Assembly: GCF_039595395.1 (NCBI RefSeq) | Contig: NZ_JBCNLP010000006.1 | Coordinates: 749,001 to 813,000 of the forward strand | DNA from: Novosphingobium sp. | Lineage (GTDB): Bacteria > Pseudomonadota > Alphaproteobacteria > Sphingomonadales > Sphingomonadaceae | Direction: 5' to 3' | Length of the DNA stretch: 64,000 nucleotides | Shown here: in pieces, positions 1 through 9,027 of the stretch | Position numbering within the stretch: position 1 is the stretch's first letter | How the letters are laid out: each line of letters starts with the position of its first letter | Notes under the pieces: generated by a model | Databases searched by the model: none | What the model saw: only the letters and a program-made list of their open reading frames with translations | Told to the model about the DNA's origin: nothing | Translations under genes and position numbers: made by a program

Positions 1-1820
1 ATCACCGGATCGACCGAGGCCGCCACTGTCGCCGTGGGCGGAATTTCCAGATGCGAGGCGCGCACATAGCCGCCGAAGTTGCGGGTGATGTCGTAATTGG
101 CGCCCACCGTCCAGTTGGTGATCTGGGGGCTCAGCTTGTGCGGCTGGATGCTGCCGTTGAAGCGGCGGGTGGCATCGTCGGCCAGCGTCGAGGCATTGCC
201 CAGATTGGCGGTCGAGGTCAGCAGCGCATAGCCGTCGAAGGTGTAGCCCTCATGGCGGATACCGGCATCGACGCGCAGGCCCTTGGCGATGGTCCAGGTG
301 TCGTTGGCGTAAACCGCATACATCTTGGCATCGACATTGCCCTGGCTCAGCGTGCTGGCATCGTTGAGCGCGCCATTGTCGGTGACATAGCCCAGCACGC
401 TGTTGTTGGCCGAATAGGCGACCATATCCAGCGTGGCAGGCTTGCCCTTCACCTGCACCATATAGTTCTGGTAGACGCTGAACAGCGTCTCGCCATAGGC
501 GCTGGCATAGAGGCCGACCTTGACGTCATGCGCGCCGATGCCGGTCTCGAACTTGTGCGTCAGGCTGAAATCGGCCTGGCCGGAGTAGAAGCTGGACTCG
601 ACGGCGCGATACTGGCCCTGCATCACCAGCCCGGAATCCGCGCCGGGGTTGTAGGCGGTCTGCCCGTTCGTTCCCGCTATAGCATAGCCGATGTGGTCGA
701 CACCCGCGCCAAAGGCGGTGCGCGCCGCGCCCAGATAGGAGTTGGCGAAAGTCGTGCCGTCGACCGGATTGGTGGTCGAGTAGAAGGCGTCGAAGCTCAG
801 CTTGCCCTTGGTGAAACCGGCCTTGGCCGAAACGATCCAGCCGTTGAAGTCGCCGTCATACTGGATGCCCAGATTGCCGAACTGCATATGGCGGCCATTG
901 CCCAGATCGCGATGCAGCGTTTCGCGCGCGCCACTGGCGTCGAGATAGCTGATGTTGACATTGCGCAGCGCGGGCGAGTTCATCGTGCCGCTGAAATAGT
1001 TGATGTAGGGGTTGAGGCTGGTGCCCGGATTGCGCGGATCGGCAATGGGGATCGGCAGATAGAAGACGTTGTGATCGTTCAGATAATTGGCCGTGATCTT
1101 GATCGAGCCATTGTCGAAATCATGCTTGATGTTGGCCCGGATCTGCCCGCCCTTGTCATTGGGGAAGCCATTGTCGCGATAGCCATCGTTGTAGCGGATG
1201 AAACCGCCGATGGCGTAATAGGTGCGGTCGCCCAGCTTGCCCGACTGCATCAGGTCGAGGCGATAAAGCCCGGTGGTGCCCAGCGTGAGCTGCGCCTTGC
1301 CCTTGGAGACCTCGCCGCCCGAAACGGTGATGTTGTTGACGATGGCCGCCGCCTGGCTGGCATAGATCGGCGCCGGGCCGCCGCGCACGGTTTCCATGCG
1401 CGCATCCATCAGATCATAGCGCTGAAGGTCGGCGGCGCGGAAGAAATAGCCGTCGCCCTCATGGAACAGCGGCAGGCCGTCCTGCTGGAAATAGGCATAG
1501 CCGCCATCGGTGGGGATGCCGCGCACGCGGGTGATGTTCTGCACCTCGCCGCCGGTGGGCTCGACCTGGATGCCGGGCAGCTTGCCCAGCAGATCGGCCA
1601 TGCTGGCGGGCGCCAGCTTCTGGATTTCGGCCTGCGAGAGCGAGTTGACCGCATAGGACACGTCGAAGCGGCGCTCCGCGCGGGCCGAGCCGGTGACGAC
1701 GATGTCGGCGGGCTGGTTGGCGGCGTCGGATGCCCCGGCCTCGCTCTGGGCGAAGGCAGTTGTGGCGGTCAGAGACAGCGCCAGACAGGCGCAACTGTGC
1801 AGTAAAGTGGTTCTGGTCAT
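1..1820 (-). CDS. TonB-dependent receptor, C-terminus beyond the window
   Basis: This is the N-terminal ~606 residues of an outer-membrane active-transport receptor; the gene runs off the left edge. The start at 1820 gives a signal peptide (residues 1 to about 25, ending TAFAQ), then a TonB-box-like stretch (ADIVVTGSARAERR) and a plug domain with LGKLPGIQV, RVRGIPTDGG and METVRGGPAPIY. Beta-barrel-like alternating sequence rich in Tyr, Asn and Gly follows. It diverges from the ROK regulator across a 627-bp promoter region, so that regulator may control it. The barrel end and any substrate hint lie outside the window. The family is certain; the ligand is unknown. Confidence 0.93.
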   Translation of the reverse strand, partial: MTRTTLLHSCACLALSLTATTAFAQSEAGASDAANQPADIVVTGSARAERRFDVSYAVNSLSQAEIQKLAPASMADLLGKLPGIQVEPTGGEVQNITRVRGIPTDGGYAYFQQDGLPLFHEGDGYFFRAADLQRYDLMDARMETVRGGPAPIYASQAAAIVNNITVSGGEVSKGKAQLTLGTTGLYRLDLMQSGKLGDRTYYAIGGFIRYNDGYRDNGFPNDKGGQIRANIKHDFDNGSIKITANYLNDHNVFYLPIPIADPRNPGTSLNPYINYFSGTMNSPALRNVNISYLDASGARETLHRDLGNGRHMQFGNLGIQYDGDFNGWIVSAKAGFTKGKLSFDAFYSTTNPVDGTTFANSYLGAARTAFGAGVDHIGYAIAGTNGQTAYNPGADSGLVMQGQYRAVESSFYSGQADFSLTHKFETGIGAHDVKVGLYASAYGETLFSVYQNYMVQVKGKPATLDMVAYSANNSVLGYVTDNGALNDASTLSQGNVDAKMYAVYANDTWTIAKGLRVDAGIRHEGYTFDGYALLTSTANLGNASTLADDATRRFNGSIQPHKLSPQITNWTVGANYDITRNFGGYVRASHLEIPPTATVAASVDPV

Positions 1821-2447
1821 CAAAGGTACTCCCCCCTGTGGGCTACGCAATCGGAACTGGCATGACGCCGCGCTCTGCCTTGGCAGGCCGGTTATGCGAC
1901 GGATTTCAGGCGCGCGTCGGCAGGCGCCGCTTTCGGATGAAGGCGTGCGTCCGGCAGATCAGCCCCGATGGATCATCGCGATGGGCGTGCTGTGGCATGG
2001 CATTGGCGTCTAGGTACGAAATCCGGCTCCCTACCGGTCTTGGCTCGTCTTTGTTCGGCACTGGTTTTGTCGGTCCAGTGTCGTGGACGGGGAGAAATAT
2101 GTCAAGATCATTACAAGACGATGGGTGAATTGGTATTAAATAAAATCAAAATATACCGATATTACAAGTATATGAAATTTGCTCGAATGTTTTGAAATGG
2201 TATCTTTTGCGGATGATTGTCATATTTGCGCGCTTTTCACGGTCTCGCCCGCAAGGCTTGAGCGGCGTTTCGCCTGCCTTGTGGCGACCATGATCGGGCC
2301 TGTGAAAATTCCTCCGGTTGAGTCTGCTGCTCGCGGGCATATGAGCAGAAGCGGTGACAGATTTAATTATTATTTGAAAAATAAATCTCAAATGGCATTT
2401 CTGTGACAAAACTGCCAAACCGGGCACAACCACGGCTAAGGAATCCC
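1821..2447. promoter_or_regulatory. Divergent intergenic region between receptor and ROK regulator
   Basis: No convincing gene is seen in these 627 bases. The stretches at about 2100-2200 and 2355-2400 are strongly AT-rich compared with the flanking genes, as expected for promoters. An inverted repeat CACTGG (2059-2064) / CCAGTG (2075-2080) with a 10-base spacer lies nearer the receptor gene and could be an operator. Binding by the ROK protein is only an inference from position. Confidence 0.45.
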
Positions 2448-3584
2448 ATGAGCAAGCCCCAGTTGCTGAACCTGATGGATGAGGAAAAGCGCCTGCTGTG
2501 GCGGCTGCGCACGCATGGTGCTCAGGCGCGGTCCGATCTGGCGCAGGCGATGCAGGTCAGCAATGGCGCGATCACCAAACTGTCGCGCGGGCTGCTGACA
2601 CTGGGGCTGATCGAGGAGGTGGAAGGCGCCATCCCGCAAGGGCGCGGCCGCCCGACTGTGCCCCTGCGCGTGTCCTCGGCAGGCGGCTATTCGGTGGGGG
2701 TGACGATGTACACCGGCATCATGGAGATCGCGCTGATCGATTATGCCGGGGGCGTTATCTCCATGACCACAGAGAAGATCGAGCCCGTCGATCCATGGCA
2801 GTTCGGACGGCTGATCGACCGGCGCATCCACGAACTGGCGGTGGAGCATCGCCTGCTCAGCAGCAGGCTCTATGGCGTGGGGCTCAGCGTACCGGGCCCG
2901 GCGCTGTCGCGCGACGGCAACCGCTGGAATGTGGTGCACAACTGGCCCGGCTGGCAGAATGTGCCGCTGCTCCAGATCATGGACGATACGCTGGGGCTGC
3001 CGGTGTGGATTGAGAACGATGCCGCCTCTGCCGCTCTGGCCGAATATTATCTGGGCGGGCTGATCGAGCGCTGCTCGACCGCGGTGGTGATCCTGCTGGG
3101 GCACGGTGTGGGGGCGGGCATCATCCATGAGGGCCGCCTGATGCGCGGCGAGATGGGCAGCGCGGGCGAGATCGGCATGTTCTATCCCAGCGGGCGCCCG
3201 CGCCCCACCACGCTCGATCTGCTCGACATGCTGCGCGCCGCGGGCTGCCCCGTGACCTCGCTGGCGGATTTCGATCTGGTGACCTCGGGCTATCAGGGCA
3301 CCATCGACGCCTGGCTGGACCGGGCTTCGGCGCAATTGCTGCAGGCGATCAATTCGGCCATCGCCTGGTTCGATCCGGGCGCCTTGCGGCTGATCAGCCC
3401 TTTGCCGATGGCGCTGATGCAGCAACTGGCCGACCGGCTGAACAAGGGCCCGCTGGTCTGGGGCGACCATCGCGGCCATTGCGAGATCGCGGCCTGTCCC
3501 ATCGAGGTCTCGAAGCTGGGACGGGCAGGACCGGCGCTGGGGGCTGCGCTGCTGCCGATCCATGCCTCGATCGCGCGCAATTAG
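2448..3584 (+). CDS. ROK-family (NagC/XylR-like) transcriptional regulator
   Basis: A 378-residue protein with an N-terminal winged helix (residues ~10-70, including RSDLAQAMQVSNGAITKLSR) followed by the ROK sugar-kinase fold (GYSVGVTM at about 85, ENDAASAALAEYYLGG at about 190, GEMGSAGEIG near 240). ROK regulators sense sugars or sugar phosphates. The canonical His after AGEIG is Met here and no CxCGxxGC zinc cluster follows, so it is a sensor and not a kinase. The ATG at 2448 is preferred over a GTG at 2403 because AAGGA lies just upstream (2438-2442). It faces away from the receptor at 1-1820, the most likely target. The next gene starts 8 bp after its stop. Confidence 0.88.
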   Translation: MSKPQLLNLMDEEKRLLWRLRTHGAQARSDLAQAMQVSNGAITKLSRGLLTLGLIEEVEGAIPQGRGRPTVPLRVSSAGGYSVGVTMYTGIMEIALIDYAGGVISMTTEKIEPVDPWQFGRLIDRRIHELAVEHRLLSSRLYGVGLSVPGPALSRDGNRWNVVHNWPGWQNVPLLQIMDDTLGLPVWIENDAASAALAEYYLGGLIERCSTAVVILLGHGVGAGIIHEGRLMRGEMGSAGEIGMFYPSGRPRPTTLDLLDMLRAAGCPVTSLADFDLVTSGYQGTIDAWLDRASAQLLQAINSAIAWFDPGALRLISPLPMALMQQLADRLNKGPLVWGDHRGHCEIAACPIEVSKLGRAGPALGAALLPIHASIARN

Positions 3585-3591
3585 AGGGGAA

Positions 3592-4479
3592 ATGACGATG
3601 ATGGAATGGAGTGATCTGCGGGTCTTTCTGGCCATCGCCCGCACCGGCACATTGGGCGCGGCGGCGCGCTCGCTCGGGCAGACGCAGCCGACCATGGGGC
3701 GCCGTTTGCGCGCGCTGGAGGAGGCGGTCGGCCATATCCTCTTCCAGCGCACCGCCGATGGTTTTGTCCTCACCGATGAGGGCAGCCTCGTGCTGGCCCA
3801 TGCCGAAAGGATCGAGGAAGAGGCGCTGGCCTTCCAGCGCGAACTCAACGGCAGCGAGGGGCAGTTGGAGGGCATGCTGCGCCTGTCCTGCTCGGAATGG
3901 TTCGGAAGTTGTCTGCTCGCCCCGGTGCTGGCTGAGTTTGGGGCGCTGCATCCCGGCGTCTGCGTGGAACTGCTGACCGATGCGCGGCTCTACAGCCTGC
4001 CGCGCCGGGAGGCGGATATGGTGTTCCGCATCAAGCCTTTTGACGAGCCGGAGGTGATCTCGCGCCGCCTGCTGCATGTTCCTTACGCAGTTTACGCGCC
4101 GCTTGGCTTCGATGCATCAGCCATTGGGGAAGGGCAGGGAGCCCGTCTGGTTACGATGGACGTCGGGTTTGCCCAGATGCCCGATGCCGTTTGGCTGCGG
4201 CAAAGATTGCCCGAGGCCTGTGTGGCTTTTCGCAGCAACAACCGGCAGGTTCAGGCACGCCTCTGTGCTGATGGCGCTGGGCTTGCGGTTCTGCCTCGTC
4301 TGCTGGGGGATGTCATGCCCGGCATAGTCGCCGTTGATCTTGGCGAGGCACCGCCGGGGCGAGACACTTTCGTGGGCTATCATAGGGATATGCGGCGGTT
4401 GGCGAGAATGAGGGCATTGCTCGATCTGGTGGTGCAGCGACTGGGCTCAGGACCCATTGGTTGGCGGCCCGCGATGTGA
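3592..4479 (+). CDS. LysR-family transcriptional regulator
   Basis: A 295-residue LysR regulator. The N-terminal winged helix (residues ~5-65, with FLAIARTGTLGAAARSLGQT and QPTMGRRLRALEE) is typical, followed by a periplasmic-binding-like effector domain. The start at 3592 lies 8 bp after the ROK stop with GAGGGG immediately upstream; a longer in-frame start at 3562 would overlap ROK and lacks support. It is probably co-transcribed with ROK. The target is unknown; the receptor/SDR pair downstream is one candidate. The middle of the effector domain (about 4090-4390) uses somewhat more AT-rich codons than the surroundings, of unclear meaning. Confidence 0.88.
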   Translation: MTMMEWSDLRVFLAIARTGTLGAAARSLGQTQPTMGRRLRALEEAVGHILFQRTADGFVLTDEGSLVLAHAERIEEEALAFQRELNGSEGQLEGMLRLSCSEWFGSCLLAPVLAEFGALHPGVCVELLTDARLYSLPRREADMVFRIKPFDEPEVISRRLLHVPYAVYAPLGFDASAIGEGQGARLVTMDVGFAQMPDAVWLRQRLPEACVAFRSNNRQVQARLCADGAGLAVLPRLLGDVMPGIVAVDLGEAPPGRDTFVGYHRDMRRLARMRALLDLVVQRLGSGPIGWRPAM

Positions 4480-4557
4480 TTCAGGCTCCGGGAGGAGACT
4501 GGGCATGAGCGTTTGTCGCCGTATCTTCCCAAGAGTCACCGTAAGCCTCGGGTCGAT

Positions 4558-4650
4558 GATCGGGGCTATGATGCCGAATGGTTCAGGGATGCACTGGACA
4601 TAAAGCCCTGTATTCCGGGCCGCAAATCCCACACACTGCCGGTCAAAAAT
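4558..4650 (+). mobile_element. Fossil fragment of an IS5-family transposase
   Basis: About 31 codons translate to DRGYDAEWFRDAL, then IKPCIPGRKS, then LPVK. This is the characteristic block of the DDE domain of IS5-family transposases (family pattern: DKGYDAxxFRxxL, GIxPCIPxRKNR). The rest of the transposase is missing: downstream sequence no longer resembles the family, and no flanking terminal repeats were recognised. It is therefore a relic of an old insertion between the LysR gene and the receptor promoter. Recognition is from motif memory alone, over a short stretch. Confidence 0.6.
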
Positions 4651-4786
4651 CCGCCCGGGCTGAGCCTGGCCTGTCTGAGGGCTGACTCCTCACCGCATGA
4701 TCACTGGCGTCAAAGCCTGTCGGATGAGGGTGATTGGGCTGCTCTTTTGAGCACGATATTTGCGGCCGACCGGGAAGGGCGGCCCC

Positions 4787-4805
4787 TGACGGGTTTCCGT
4801 CAATC
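4787..4805. promoter_or_regulatory. Dyad-symmetric operator candidate, copy 1
   Basis: TGACGG-GTTT-CCGTCA (4787-4802) is a perfect 6-bp inverted repeat with a 4-base spacer. The 17-mer ACGGGTTTCCGTCAATC (4789-4805) recurs exactly at 8951-8967. Both copies lie 60-75 bases before a start codon (4876 and 9028). The likely binder is a dimeric regulator; the LuxR-type protein encoded next to copy 2 is the best positional candidate. Confidence 0.6.
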
Positions 4806-4875
4806 GACGCTGAACTGGTCGTGGCGCTATGCCCACCTGATGAGAGCCGTAACATCGGCCATGACAGGGGGATGC

Positions 4876-7182
4876 ATGAAAACGCACTATCTCGCGAGTG
4901 TCGCTGCGATTGCGCTAACCGTATCGGCGGGACTTGGCCACGCCCAAACAGCTGACGGCACCCCGAGGCCGGCTGCAGAGGCCGCCTCATCCGAAAAGGT
5001 CGGCACGCAACCGGCTCCCTCGGCGCCCGTGTCGGGCGACATCATCGTGACAGCGCAGCGCCGGTCGGAATCCATGATGCGCGTGCCGATCGCCATCAGC
5101 GCCATCTCGCAGGATGATCTGGCCAAGCGCGGCATCACCAGCACCGCGCAATTGACCGGCACGATTCCCTCGCTGCAGGTCAACAGCCCCTATGGCGATT
5201 CCCAGCCGAATTTCACCATTCGCGGCATCGGCGTCGCCAATGAGCACAACCCCAATCAGGCCTCGCCGGTCGGCGTCTATTTCGACGATGCCTATATCGC
5301 GGCGCGCGCGGCGCACGGCTTGCAGCTCTATGATCTGGAACGGATCGAGGTGCTGCGCGGGCCGCAGGGCACGCTCTATGGCCGCAACACCACGGGCGGC
5401 ACGATCAACTTCATCTCGCGGCGCCCCACCCTGTCGGGCACCAGCGGCGATGTGCAGGTCGGTTATGGCAATTACAACAATTTCACCGCTCAGGGTGCGC
5501 TCGACACCACGCTGGTCAAGGATGTCGTGGGTCTTCGCGTGTCGGCCAATTATGCGAAGGGCGATGGCTACATCAAGAACATCGCGCCTGGCCAGCCGGA
5601 CCTCAATTCCACCAATTCGGTGGCGGCCCGCGCGATTCTGCGCATCAAGCCGGACGACAAGCTCGATATCACGCTCAAGGGCACCTATGGGCGTTCGAAC
5701 CCGACGCAGGCGGCCATCTATGACCTCGGCACGGGGGCGAATGGCTTCAATCCCGTTCTGGGCACCAGCCGCGCCGCCAAGGGGCTGGGCTTTTTCGAGG
5801 TGGACAGTGCGCGTGTCGGTCGCAGCTTCATCGAGAGTTACGGCACCGAGCTGATCGTCAAATACAATCTGAACGAGGCCATCCAACTGACCTCGCTGAC
5901 CTCCTACGATCACCTCAAGCAGGCCTTCTCCCAGGAAGGCACCGGGCTGGAATCGCCGGTCTTCACCCAGCCGCTCGATACGCTTTACGGCAATGTCTTC
6001 ACCATGTTCAATCAGGAGCTGCGCGCCGCCTATTCCGACGACCGCACCAATGTGCAGGCGGGCCTCTATTATGGTTACGACAAGGATGCCTCGGACAGCT
6101 ATTACTGGCTGTTCGATGGCGCCGCGATGATCCGTCAGAAATACGATCAGGTCCGGCGCTCCTATGCCGCCTTCACGCAGGCGGACCAGAAAATCGGCTC
6201 GCATCTCTCGGTCACGCTGGGGCTGCGCTACACGCATGATACGGGGCGCTATCAGAATTACGAAGCCTATCAGGTGCCGGCCTCGGCCTTCACGGGAACG
6301 CGCGACATCAGCGCCTTTTCACCCGCCAGTGGGACCTATTTCTTCGGCGGCTATGATGCGGCGAGCGGGCAACTCGTCTCCGGCCCCACGCTCAAGCTCG
6401 ACAGCTCCGCGCTGACCGGGCGCGCGGCGATCAACTACACCTTCGATGACGGCAAGATGCTCTATGCCAGCTATGGACGTGGCTATCGCGCCGCGGCCTT
6501 CTGCGGTCAGTGCTTTTTCGGGCCCACCATCATCACGACCAAGCCTGAGCAGGTCGATGCCTATGAGATCGGCGCCAAGGGCCGCTTCTTCGATCGCATG
6601 CTGTCGCTCTCGCTGGCCGGTTTCATCATGAATTACCGCAACCAGCAGATCAATGAGACGATCGGCACCGAAACCCTGCTGCGCAATGTCGACAAGAGCC
6701 GCATCCAGGGTGTCGAGGCCGAAGCGACGCTCAGGCCCGCGAAGGATCTCAAGCTGAACCTGTCAGGCTCCTTCCTCGATGCGACCTATCAGGCGCTGCA
6801 GCTTTCGGGTGGCGATCTGAGCGGCCAGCGCCTGCCCTATGCGCCGCGCTGGTCGGCCAGCGGCTCGCTCGACTGGACGATGGCGCGGATCGGGGACGGA
6901 ACCGTCACCCTGACCCCCTCCTTCGTCTACACCGGACTGGTCTATTTCACGCCTTACAACAATCTGGCCGGCAATGTGAACCTGCACCAGAATGCCAACA
7001 CCAAGATCAATGCGCAGCTCAGCTACAACACCGCGCATTATGGCGTGCGGCTGTGGGTCAGCAATCTCACCAATGCCAAGACCTTTGCCGATGGCCTCGA
7101 TGAGCGCGCCTCCTTCGGTTACGATTACCTGATCCAGACCGCCCCGCGCACCTTCGGCGCCAGCCTGTCCTATCATTTCTGA
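4876..7182 (+). CDS. TonB-dependent receptor
   Basis: A 768-residue outer-membrane receptor. Signal peptide residues 1-24 (MKTHYLAS...GLGHAQ) support the start at 4876, which has AGGGGGA 4 bases upstream. A TonB-box region (IIVTAQRRSESMM), a plug with FTIRGIGVANEHN, VGVYFDDAYI, EVLRGPQGTLYGRNTTGG and a C-terminal barrel ending in LSYHF are all present. The RGPQGTLYGRNTTGGxINF signature belongs to the large sphingomonad receptor class used for catabolic substrates. It is close in sequence to the receptor at 23544-25850, so the two may import related compounds. An SDR gene follows 50 bp downstream. Confidence 0.95.
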   Translation: MKTHYLASVAAIALTVSAGLGHAQTADGTPRPAAEAASSEKVGTQPAPSAPVSGDIIVTAQRRSESMMRVPIAISAISQDDLAKRGITSTAQLTGTIPSLQVNSPYGDSQPNFTIRGIGVANEHNPNQASPVGVYFDDAYIAARAAHGLQLYDLERIEVLRGPQGTLYGRNTTGGTINFISRRPTLSGTSGDVQVGYGNYNNFTAQGALDTTLVKDVVGLRVSANYAKGDGYIKNIAPGQPDLNSTNSVAARAILRIKPDDKLDITLKGTYGRSNPTQAAIYDLGTGANGFNPVLGTSRAAKGLGFFEVDSARVGRSFIESYGTELIVKYNLNEAIQLTSLTSYDHLKQAFSQEGTGLESPVFTQPLDTLYGNVFTMFNQELRAAYSDDRTNVQAGLYYGYDKDASDSYYWLFDGAAMIRQKYDQVRRSYAAFTQADQKIGSHLSVTLGLRYTHDTGRYQNYEAYQVPASAFTGTRDISAFSPASGTYFFGGYDAASGQLVSGPTLKLDSSALTGRAAINYTFDDGKMLYASYGRGYRAAAFCGQCFFGPTIITTKPEQVDAYEIGAKGRFFDRMLSLSLAGFIMNYRNQQINETIGTETLLRNVDKSRIQGVEAEATLRPAKDLKLNLSGSFLDATYQALQLSGGDLSGQRLPYAPRWSASGSLDWTMARIGDGTVTLTPSFVYTGLVYFTPYNNLAGNVNLHQNANTKINAQLSYNTAHYGVRLWVSNLTNAKTFADGLDERASFGYDYLIQTAPRTFGASLSYHF

Positions 7183-7192
7183 CGGGCTTTTC

Positions 7193-7210
7193 GCGACGGG
7201 ATGCCGTCGC
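7193..7210. other. Short hairpin between receptor and SDR genes
   Basis: GCGACGG-GATG-CCGTCGC is a perfect 7-bp stem with a 4-base loop, sitting 10 bp after the receptor stop and 22 bp before the SDR start. There is no T-run, so it is more likely an mRNA-processing or attenuation hairpin that lowers downstream expression than a full terminator. Confidence 0.4.
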
Positions 7211-7232
7211 CCATGCAACAGGAGAAACGAGA

Positions 7233-8045
7233 ATGCGCTTCGAGGGAAAGGTCGTCATCGTCACCGGCGGCGGATCGGGCATTGGCGAGGCGGCGGTGCG
7301 CCGCTTCGCTCAGGAAGGCGCATCGGTGGTGGTAGCCGATATCCGGCGCCCGGCGATCGACCATATGCTGCGGGAGATCGGCGGTGACCGCCATCTGGGG
7401 ATCGAGGTTGATGTGCTGGACGCTTCGGCCATCGACCGCATGATCGCGCAGGTCATGGCGCATTACGGCCGCCTCGATGTGCTGGTCAACAATGCGGGGA
7501 TGGGGTCGCTGGGCCGCGTCACCGAGATCGATCTGGACCATTGGCGTCAGGTGATGGCGGTCGATGTGGAGTCGGTGTTCTGGGCCAGCAGGCAGGCGAT
7601 CCCGCATCTGGCGCAGACCGGCGGTTCGATCGTCAATGTCGCCTCGGCCTCGGGCATGGCCGCCGATTACGGCTTTGCGGCTTACAATGCGGCCAAGGCG
7701 GCGGTGATCAATCTGACGCGCGCCATGGCCATCGATCATGCACCCGCGCTGCGCGTCAATGCGGTCAGCCCCGGCCTCACCGCGACACCGCTGGCGACGG
7801 GGCTGACCGGCAATCCCGCGATCATGGCCGCCTATGACGGCGCCTTGCCCATGCAGCGCCCGGCGCGGCCCGAGGAAGTGGCCTCGGCGATCGCCTTTCT
7901 GGCCTCAGGCGATGCGTCTTACATCAACGGCCACAATCTGGTGGTCGATGGCGGCATGACGGCGCACACCGGGCAGCCCAACTTCACCCGCCTGCTGGGC
8001 ACCGCCAGCCATCTGGCCGATGCGCCGAGCGCCATTGCCCGTTAA
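7233..8045 (+). CDS. Short-chain dehydrogenase/reductase (classical SDR)
   Basis: A 270-residue NAD(P)-dependent oxidoreductase. The cofactor motif TGGGSGIG is at residues 11-18, acidic D36 after the second strand suggests NAD(H), NNAG is at about 86-89, and the catalytic Y151-xxx-K155 lies in YNAAKAA. The C-terminal INGHNLVVDGGMTAH is typical of FabG-like enzymes. AGGAGAAACGAGA precedes the ATG. It follows the receptor in the same direction and is probably co-expressed, so it may oxidise or reduce the imported compound. Its length is normal. The substrate cannot be inferred. Confidence 0.92.
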   Translation: MRFEGKVVIVTGGGSGIGEAAVRRFAQEGASVVVADIRRPAIDHMLREIGGDRHLGIEVDVLDASAIDRMIAQVMAHYGRLDVLVNNAGMGSLGRVTEIDLDHWRQVMAVDVESVFWASRQAIPHLAQTGGSIVNVASASGMAADYGFAAYNAAKAAVINLTRAMAIDHAPALRVNAVSPGLTATPLATGLTGNPAIMAAYDGALPMQRPARPEEVASAIAFLASGDASYINGHNLVVDGGMTAHTGQPNFTRLLGTASHLADAPSAIAR

Positions 8046-8060
8046 GTCACGCCCGCCGCT

Positions 8061-8816
8061 TCAGATCGCGGCCATGGCCGCCACCAGAGCCGAACGGTTG
8101 TGGATCGAGAATTTGGCATAAATGCGCCGCAGATGGTTTTCGACCGTGTGCTCCGACAGGCCGACGATATAGGCGATCTCCTTGTTGAGCCGCCCCTCGC
8201 ACACCAGCGAGGCGATCTCGCGCTCGCGCAGTGACAGAGCCTGGCGCGGATGGGCGGAGGCCGCCTGCGTGCGCTCGAAATAGCTGCTGCGAAAGGTGGA
8301 CAGGCCATTGGCCTGATCCAGGATCTGGCGCAGCATCAGCCCGCTGGTCATATCCTGCAAGCGCCGCGCCAGCGTGTCGAGCCGCTTGACCGGCACGGCG
8401 GCGCCATGGCTGCCGTCGCGGCGGCGGTGAAAGCCGATCGTGGCATAGACACCGGGCAGCAGACGGCGAGTCGAGGCGCCGATCACATCGATGCCGTGAT
8501 CGCGCATGAAAGGCCAATAACGCCCCCTCGCGAAATCCCCGCTCTGCACCCGCCGGTCGGCGGCCAGCAGCAGGCCGTCGTCATGCATCAGATCGGGCTG
8601 CTCCTTGATGCGCGGATCGGTGAAAGGGTCCTCGTGGAAGACCGTGTGGCGCTCATAGCGGTCCTGCACCACGTCAGAGATCTGATAATGAAAGAGATAG
8701 GACACGCGCGGCTTGCTTGAGACGCGGTCGCACAAAAAGATCGAGGCACTGTCCAGCCCGCAGCTTTCGACGATATGCCGCGTGAAGTCATACACGCTGT
8801 TGGTCATTCCGGGCAT
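8061..8816 (-). CDS. LuxR-type helix-turn-helix transcriptional regulator
   Basis: A 251-residue protein. The last ~60 residues form a LuxR/FixJ-type HTH (LSLREREIASLVCEG, then NKEIAYIVGLSEHTVENHLR). The first ~170 residues form a sensor domain of a type I cannot name; it could be a divergent autoinducer- or ligand-binding domain, but the usual W/Y/D pattern of acyl-homoserine-lactone sensors is not clear. It converges on the SDR gene (15 bp between stops) and diverges from the thiamine-enzyme operon at 9028. The repeated dyad at 8949-8967 lies in that 211-bp divergent region, making this protein the likely regulator of the operon. An ATG three codons in (8807) is an alternative start. Confidence 0.85.
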   Translation of the reverse strand: MPGMTNSVYDFTRHIVESCGLDSASIFLCDRVSSKPRVSYLFHYQISDVVQDRYERHTVFHEDPFTDPRIKEQPDLMHDDGLLLAADRRVQSGDFARGRYWPFMRDHGIDVIGASTRRLLPGVYATIGFHRRRDGSHGAAVPVKRLDTLARRLQDMTSGLMLRQILDQANGLSTFRSSYFERTQAASAHPRQALSLREREIASLVCEGRLNKEIAYIVGLSEHTVENHLRRIYAKFSIHNRSALVAAMAAI

Positions 8817-8948
8817 CTCATTCTCCTCGGGACGCCGCCCCGTTGTCCGGGGTCAGTCATCTGTCCTTGCCTGCGAGAGTAGCGCGATCAGGCCACTGCG
8901 TTCAAGGACGCTGGTGCTGCTTCTAGGCGTTTGATCGCGCCAGGGACA

Positions 8949-8967
8949 TTACGGGTTTCCGTCAATC
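8949..8967. promoter_or_regulatory. Dyad-symmetric operator candidate, copy 2
   Basis: TTACGG-GTTT-CCGTCA (8949-8964) is the same dyad as at 4787-4802 with one arm mismatch; the 17-mer ACGGGTTTCCGTCAATC (8951-8967) is identical in both. It sits 61 bases before the start of the benzaldehyde-lyase-like gene and inside the region divergent to the LuxR-type gene. Confidence 0.6.
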
Positions 8968-9027
8968 CCCTCAGACCGCATGCCGCGTTACGCTCGGCCC
9001 AACACAGAACGGGACGAGGACAGACGA

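Larger units (their letters stand above)
4480..4875 (+). promoter_or_regulatory. Intergenic region upstream of the receptor/SDR unit
   Basis: These 396 bases hold no intact gene. They contain a fossil of an IS5-type transposase (4558-4650) and, about 70 bases before the receptor start, a dyad-symmetric element (4787-4805) repeated upstream of the benzaldehyde-lyase-like operon. The frame of the receptor stays open up to 4513, but the signal peptide and ribosome-binding site place the real start at 4876. Confidence 0.55.

Noticed and set aside
51..1805. 584-codon open frame on the plus strand opposite the first receptor
   Set aside because: The minus strand encodes a receptor with signal peptide and plug motifs; the opposite frame is open only because of high GC and codon bias, and its product is a repetitive Ala/Gly/Arg/Ile string.
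2436..3875. 479-codon open frame on the minus strand across the ROK and LysR genes
   Set aside because: It spans two clear regulator genes in antisense and has no recognisable domain or ribosome-binding site.
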